Assembly (NCBI GenBank): GCA_017548225.1
Contig: JAFYMV010000212.1
Location: 1 to 11,887, forward strand
Length of the DNA stretch: 11,887 nt
From: Bacteroidaceae bacterium
GTDB taxonomy: Bacteria > Bacteroidota > Bacteroidia > Bacteroidales > Bacteroidaceae
Direction: 5' to 3'
Shown here: positions 8,134 through 11,887 of the stretch, piece by piece
Position numbering within the stretch: position 1 is the stretch's first letter
Layout: the number at the start of each line of letters is the position of its first letter
The notes under the pieces: generated by a model
Database searches by the model: none
Told to the model about the DNA's origin: nothing
What the model saw: only the letters and a program-made list of their open reading frames with translations
Made by a program: the position numbers and the translations under genes

Positions 8134-9744
8134 ATGAAAAGATATATTTCACTCCTTCCGATGCTGCTCTTGGCCGCCATCGGTGTTGCACAGACAGCCA
8201 ACGATACTATCAACCGCATGGTGCTCGTAGAGAGTACTTATAATCCGATTATTGCCGGGGCGATAAAGCGCAATTTCATTCCCGAAGAGGTAAAGCCCTC
8301 AATGAGCAAGGAGCAAGTGGTGTATGCTGATGAGAGTGTAGGGCTCATCCATTTTGACCGACAAGCCCAACCTGCTCAAGCCACAAAGTTAGCATACGAG
8401 GATAGCTACTCCGGCTATGCACACTTGGGGTATGGAAACTACAACAACCTCAATGGATTGGCCGCATACAAGTGGCGATTCAACGCCAAGAACAACCTGG
8501 CGCTCAAGGCGAATGTCAATGGATGGAATGGAAAGTTTAGACTTGATGACGACGCTCAATGGCGCTCACATCTTTATGACATGGGGCTCAATGCCGATTA
8601 CAATACCCTATTGGGTAATGTAGCACTAAATGTAGGGGCTCATGGCACATACCATAATTACAACTATCTCGGCACAAATGCCAATATACAACAAGCCGCC
8701 AATCTTGGGGGCCACCTCGGTATTAATGGCTCAATCAAAGAGCGCTACCACTACCACGCTATTGCCAGCTACACTCGTTTTGGTCGAAGCACCTATTTCG
8801 GAGAGAAGGCACCTCACAATGAAAGCCACATCCATGGTGAGGCATCATTTGGCATGGATCTCTACGAATGGGGTATGGCATCAGTGCTACTCCACAGCGA
8901 TGCACTACTCTATCAAGGACTTGCTGACTATAGCGATTACTACTCGTTTGGCATCACACCCCAATGGGAATATTGGCTCGGCGATTTCCGCTTTATAAGC
9001 GGTTTCAACATGGATTTCCTCATTGGTGAGAATATTGCTCATCCGCTCCAACTCTCTCCCGAGTGCAGTATCAGTTACATCCCAAGCAACCGTTTCTCTG
9101 CACTGCTCACCCTTGATGGCGGTCGCGATATCCACACTTTCAGCAGCCTCTATGAGCGTTCACCTTACTGGGCTACTATGACACAAATCCGCCCCAGCTA
9201 TACATTCTTGAATGCCCATCTTGATGGAGGAATCCGCATTATCGAAGGCTTACACCTGCATGTAGGAGGCGGATACAAAATACTCTCCGATGCACTTTTT
9301 GAGACAAGTATCGATACGCTGGGCATTACTTTTACTGGCATCAACAACCATAAAGTACAAGTTGCCACTGCTGACGCAAGCATCAGCTATACACATAAGG
9401 ATCTTGTAAGCCTTTCGGCCAAGAGCACCTACAACCATTGGATGTTGCAAGGTAATCAGGCGCTCCTTGCCCGTGCACCGCAGTTTGATACCGATGTTGA
9501 TGTCCGTGTGCGCATCATGCCAACCCTTCACACTTACACTAACCTCAAGTGGGTAGTATTTACCGATGTAGCTTCTCGCGAGCGTGCCATTATAGATTGG
9601 AGTCTTGGCGCCCACTATGCATTGAACAAACGCTTTGCCTTCTTCCTAGATGCCCACAATCTGCTCAACCGTCGCTACTCATACTACACTGGATACCCCT
9701 CACAAGGATTTAATGTATTAGCAGGAGCAAAATTCAAGTTTTAA
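8134..9744 (+). CDS. Outer-membrane beta-barrel protein, TonB-receptor-like but plugless
   Basis: A 536-residue protein with a signal peptide (MKRYISLLPMLLLAAIGVAQ, cleavage near residue 19-20), then about 65 residues with no regular strands (includes VLVESTYNPIIAGAIK), and from about residue 87 to the end alternating aromatic and polar beta-strands typical of an outer-membrane barrel. The last 29 residues (508-536) contain NLLNRRY, a GYP turn and a terminal Phe (AKFKF), closely resembling the C-terminus of TonB-dependent receptors and suiting Bam-mediated insertion. The size is well below that of a full receptor (often 700-1,000 residues), and no plug domain or TonB box is visible, so it is better described as a plugless porin-like or scaffold barrel. 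It follows the TPR gene by 18 bp with no promoter or terminator between, implying one operon and joint function. Substrate unknown. Confidence 0.85.
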   Translation: MKRYISLLPMLLLAAIGVAQTANDTINRMVLVESTYNPIIAGAIKRNFIPEEVKPSMSKEQVVYADESVGLIHFDRQAQPAQATKLAYEDSYSGYAHLGYGNYNNLNGLAAYKWRFNAKNNLALKANVNGWNGKFRLDDDAQWRSHLYDMGLNADYNTLLGNVALNVGAHGTYHNYNYLGTNANIQQAANLGGHLGINGSIKERYHYHAIASYTRFGRSTYFGEKAPHNESHIHGEASFGMDLYEWGMASVLLHSDALLYQGLADYSDYYSFGITPQWEYWLGDFRFISGFNMDFLIGENIAHPLQLSPECSISYIPSNRFSALLTLDGGRDIHTFSSLYERSPYWATMTQIRPSYTFLNAHLDGGIRIIEGLHLHVGGGYKILSDALFETSIDTLGITFTGINNHKVQVATADASISYTHKDLVSLSAKSTYNHWMLQGNQALLARAPQFDTDVDVRVRIMPTLHTYTNLKWVVFTDVASRERAIIDWSLGAHYALNKRFAFFLDAHNLLNRRYSYYTGYPSQGFNVLAGAKFKF

Positions 9745-9800
9745 TAAAGTTCATTAAAAGAGGTATTGATATTCAAAAGTGGATGTTGCTACCTTAAAAA

Positions 9801-9835
9801 AATAATAGGAAACACCGACGGCGTTTCCTATTATT
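9801..9835 (-). terminator. Hairpin terminator of the helicase gene
   Basis: Perfect 13-bp arms aataataggaaac (9801-9813) and gtttcctattatt (9823-9835) enclose a 9-nt loop that can form a further cc/gg pair. On the minus strand the stem is followed by a run of T (from aaaaaa at 9796-9801), so it best fits termination of the leftward helicase gene, which stops 44 bp away. It lies between convergent genes and may also stop the rightward operon, but on the plus strand no T-run follows. The remaining sequence from 9745 to 9800 shows nothing else. Confidence 0.8.
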
Positions 9836-9879
9836 GTGCAAGTCATCAAGTCCTATAAGCGATTTCTTGCCTCGCTTAC

Positions 9880-11832
9880 TTATCTCTTCTTTGGTTTGCG
9901 GCGTGCCCATCCTTCTTCGCTGAAGTCAAGCTCTGCTCCGCGCAGCGGACGCTCGTCTTGTTGGAAGAACTGTTTCCAATCATCTTTTTTCATGGGGCCA
10001 CGCTTGCCTGTATAGCCACGCTCCTCGCGTGAAGGCTTTCGGTTGCTTGAGGGCATAGCATTGCGCTCCTCACGATTCTTGTTCTTCTTTTCAAATTGTG
10101 CGAATCCACCGGTGAAATCATCCGTCTTTCGACCTCTCTTCTCCCCTTTCTTTGAAGTTTGTTGTCCGCTGACTATTGGCTGATTCTCATTATCTCCGGC
10201 CAACTCTACTACCACATGCTGTCCGTTTACATGGGCATGCTTTAGAGCACGCAGAACGATGTCAGCTTGAGATTCGGGAACTTCAAAGAATGAGAAGTTT
10301 TGCATCAAGTCGATACGCCCCATCTCAATGCGCTCGTGGCGTACATGACGGTTTACCATATCAATGACTTGTGCCGCATAGAATCCATCGCGTTTGCCGC
10401 GATTTACAAAGAAACGGGCATACCCCTTCTCGGGGTTACGATCACCTTTCTCTTTGCGTCCTTTTGACCGTTGACTGTTGTCTGTTGACCGTTGACCTCT
10501 TTCAACAACAGGCTCGGGCTCGGGAGCATTGCTATAGTACTCCACGAAACGGCCAAATTCGCGTGTTACCACGCGGCGAATGATGTCTTCTTTATCCAAC
10601 CAATCGAGTTTGCGATAGATGGCAGGGAGGAACTCGGCAATATCGTCCTCCTTCACCTCTGTCTTTTCGATATCGTCAATCACCTTCCATAGTTGTTTTT
10701 CGCAGATTTCCTTACCTGTAGGTATGGTCCCCTTAACAAACTCCTTCCCGATGACCTTTTCAATCTCGCGCATGCGGCCCTTCTCTCGCAGGTTAATAAT
10801 GGCAATAGAGGTACCACGCTTGCCTGCACGACCAGTACGGCCACTGCGGTGGGTATAATTTTCTGTATCATCGGGTAAGCCATAGTTGATGACATGAGTG
10901 AGATCGTCCACATCAAGTCCGCGAGCAGCCACATCAGTAGCCACGAGCAACTGTATACGGCGCTTACGGAACTTTTGCATCGTAAGGTCACGCTGCTGCT
11001 GCGACAACTCACCATGCAAGGCATCAGCATTGTAGCCGTCCTGTATCAATTTGTCAGCAATCTCTTGCGTTTCCATACGGGTACGGCAGAAGATGATACC
11101 ATATATGTTCGGATAGTAATCAGCAATACGCTTCAATGCCAGATATTTATCCTTGGCATGTACCATGTAGTACACATGATTTACATTCTTCGAACCCTCA
11201 TTCTTATTACCAATGACAATCTCGTGTGCATCGGTAAGGTAGTTCTTGGCAATGCGAGCAATCTCCTTGCTCATAGTAGCCGAGAAGAGCAGCGTGTTGC
11301 GATCGCGAGGTACATCTTCAAGGATGCGGTTTATACTGTCAGTAAATCCCATATTGAGCATTTCGTCAGCCTCATCCAGCACTACATCACGCACGGTCGA
11401 GAGGTTTACCACGCCACGCTCCATGAGGTCGATAAGGCGACCTGGTGTGGCCACGATGATGTGTACACCCTTTCTGACATTGCGTATCTGGTTTTCAATA
11501 GAGGTACCTCCATACATGGGTACCACACGCAATCCCTCCACATACTTTGAGAATGCGGCCAAATCATCGGCAATCTGCAAGCAGAGCTCGCGTGTAGGGC
11601 TCAAAATGAGCGCCTGTGCATAGGGCTGACGGGGATCTACCTTTTGTATGATAGGCAAACCGAATGCTGCCGTCTTACCTGTACCTGTTTGTGCCAAAGC
11701 TATCACATCGTTGCCATTGCCCAGCAAGTAAGGTATTACCTCCTCTTGCACCGGCATAGGGTGTTCGAAGCCCAATTCGCTGATGGCTTCGCAAATCTCG
11801 GGCATCACGCCCAATTCCTCAAATGTACGCAT
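9880..11832 (-). CDS. DEAD-box ATP-dependent RNA helicase with DbpA-type RNA-binding domain
   Basis: A 650-residue RNA helicase of the DeaD/DbpA type, expected to use ATP to unwind or remodel RNA in ribosome assembly or mRNA turnover in the cytoplasm. All core motifs are intact: Q motif (GFEHPMPVQ, 21-29), motif I AQTGTGKT (47-54), Ia PTREL (79-83), TPGR (129-132), DEAD (153-156), SAT (184-186), IIFCRT (246-251), ATDVAARGLD (298-307) and HRSGRTGR (328-335). After a helical region and a low-complexity linker (about 435-468) comes a DbpA-like RNA-binding domain (about 470-545), followed by a Lys/Arg-rich tail of about 100 residues. Both extra segments fit a DeaD/CsdA-like protein better than minimal RhlE. 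The start follows a TAATTTTG promoter element by 28 bp. The linker is partly encoded by a 7-bp tandem repeat (10462-10496). Convergent with the TPR/barrel operon. Substrate RNA unknown. Confidence 0.95.
   Translation of the reverse strand: MRTFEELGVMPEICEAISELGFEHPMPVQEEVIPYLLGNGNDVIALAQTGTGKTAAFGLPIIQKVDPRQPYAQALILSPTRELCLQIADDLAAFSKYVEGLRVVPMYGGTSIENQIRNVRKGVHIIVATPGRLIDLMERGVVNLSTVRDVVLDEADEMLNMGFTDSINRILEDVPRDRNTLLFSATMSKEIARIAKNYLTDAHEIVIGNKNEGSKNVNHVYYMVHAKDKYLALKRIADYYPNIYGIIFCRTRMETQEIADKLIQDGYNADALHGELSQQQRDLTMQKFRKRRIQLLVATDVAARGLDVDDLTHVINYGLPDDTENYTHRSGRTGRAGKRGTSIAIINLREKGRMREIEKVIGKEFVKGTIPTGKEICEKQLWKVIDDIEKTEVKEDDIAEFLPAIYRKLDWLDKEDIIRRVVTREFGRFVEYYSNAPEPEPVVERGQRSTDNSQRSKGRKEKGDRNPEKGYARFFVNRGKRDGFYAAQVIDMVNRHVRHERIEMGRIDLMQNFSFFEVPESQADIVLRALKHAHVNGQHVVVELAGDNENQPIVSGQQTSKKGEKRGRKTDDFTGGFAQFEKKNKNREERNAMPSSNRKPSREERGYTGKRGPMKKDDWKQFFQQDERPLRGAELDFSEEGWARRKPKKR
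10462..10496 (-). repeat. Five tandem 7-bp repeats inside the helicase gene
   Basis: Read on the coding strand, this 35-bp tract is gtcaacg, gtcaaca, gacaaca, gtcaacg, gtcaaaa: five head-to-tail heptamers with a gtcaacR consensus. It encodes residues 446-457 (GQRSTDNSQRSK) in the linker between the helicase core and the RNA-binding domain. Because the unit length is not a multiple of three, a change of one or two units shifts the frame. The +1 and -1 frames meet stops at 10442-10444 and 10404-10406. Confidence 0.85.
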
Positions 11833-11860
11833 TATATGTGTGAAGATAAATATATGTGTG
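11833..11860. repeat. Short direct repeat in the helicase leader
   Basis: The 10-mer tatatgtgtg occurs at 11833-11842 and 11851-11860, filling most of the short stretch between the -7 element and the start codon. It may be chance in AT-rich sequence. A role in leader-RNA control is possible, but nothing in the sequence proves it. Confidence 0.35.
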
Positions 11861-11868
11861 CAAAATTA
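11861..11868 (-). promoter_or_regulatory. Bacteroidota -7 promoter element for the helicase gene
   Basis: The minus strand reads TAATTTTG, an exact match to TAnnTTTG, 28 bp before the ATG at 11832. The predicted start lies near 11854-11856, giving a leader of about 22 nt. The expected -33 TTTG would fall at or just beyond the right edge of the window and cannot be judged. Confidence 0.6.
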
Positions 11869-11887
11869 GTGTAAGCCGAGTGAAAAT

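Noticed and set aside
10894..11550. Plus-strand open frame of 218 codons
   Set aside because: It is antisense to the helicase core, where every DEAD-box motif is intact on the minus strand. It is a shadow frame.

Overview
The window comes from a member of the Bacteroidota, most likely a gut or oral Bacteroidales such as Prevotella or Bacteroides. The reasons are the TAnnTTTG-type -7 promoter elements, A-rich leaders without clear Shine-Dalgarno sequences, a large M60 (mucin-peptidase type) secreted protein with a C-terminal sorting-like domain, a TonB-receptor-like outer-membrane barrel, and moderate GC. This is an inference from sequence character, not a database match. No rRNA, tRNA, CRISPR array or transposase gene is visible.

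Layout. Positions 2-188 form a compact non-coding element bounded by perfect 20-bp inverted repeats and packed with small hairpins (MITE-like). Positions 196-423 hold a short open stretch of unknown identity, possibly the 3' remnant of a gene. A perfect 26-bp palindrome (438-463) then ends the next gene, which reads on the minus strand. That gene (485-4861) encodes a secreted multidomain M60-family metallopeptidase of about 1,458 residues: signal peptide, lectin-like fold, HEIGH zinc site, two more lectin-like regions, a bacterial Ig-like domain and a C-terminal sorting-like domain. A divergent regulatory region (about 4862-5082) carries two outward-facing TACCTTTG elements, plus a direct repeat and a palindrome on the M60 side.

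On the plus strand follows a two-gene unit with an 18-bp gap. The first gene (5083-8115) encodes a 1,010-residue exported TPR-repeat protein. The second (8134-9744) encodes a 536-residue outer-membrane beta-barrel whose C-terminus resembles TonB-dependent receptors but which lacks the plug domain. Together they look like a periplasmic scaffold with an outer-membrane partner. A hairpin terminator (9801-9835) separates them from the convergent minus-strand gene (9880-11832), a DEAD-box RNA helicase with a DbpA-type RNA-binding domain and a basic tail.

The points most worth a second look are the inverted-repeat element, the uncharacterised TPR/barrel pair, a 5 x 7-bp repeat inside the helicase coding sequence whose change in copy number would truncate the protein just before its RNA-binding domain, and the repeat-rich leader of the peptidase gene. 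No clearly new multi-gene system is demonstrated here.
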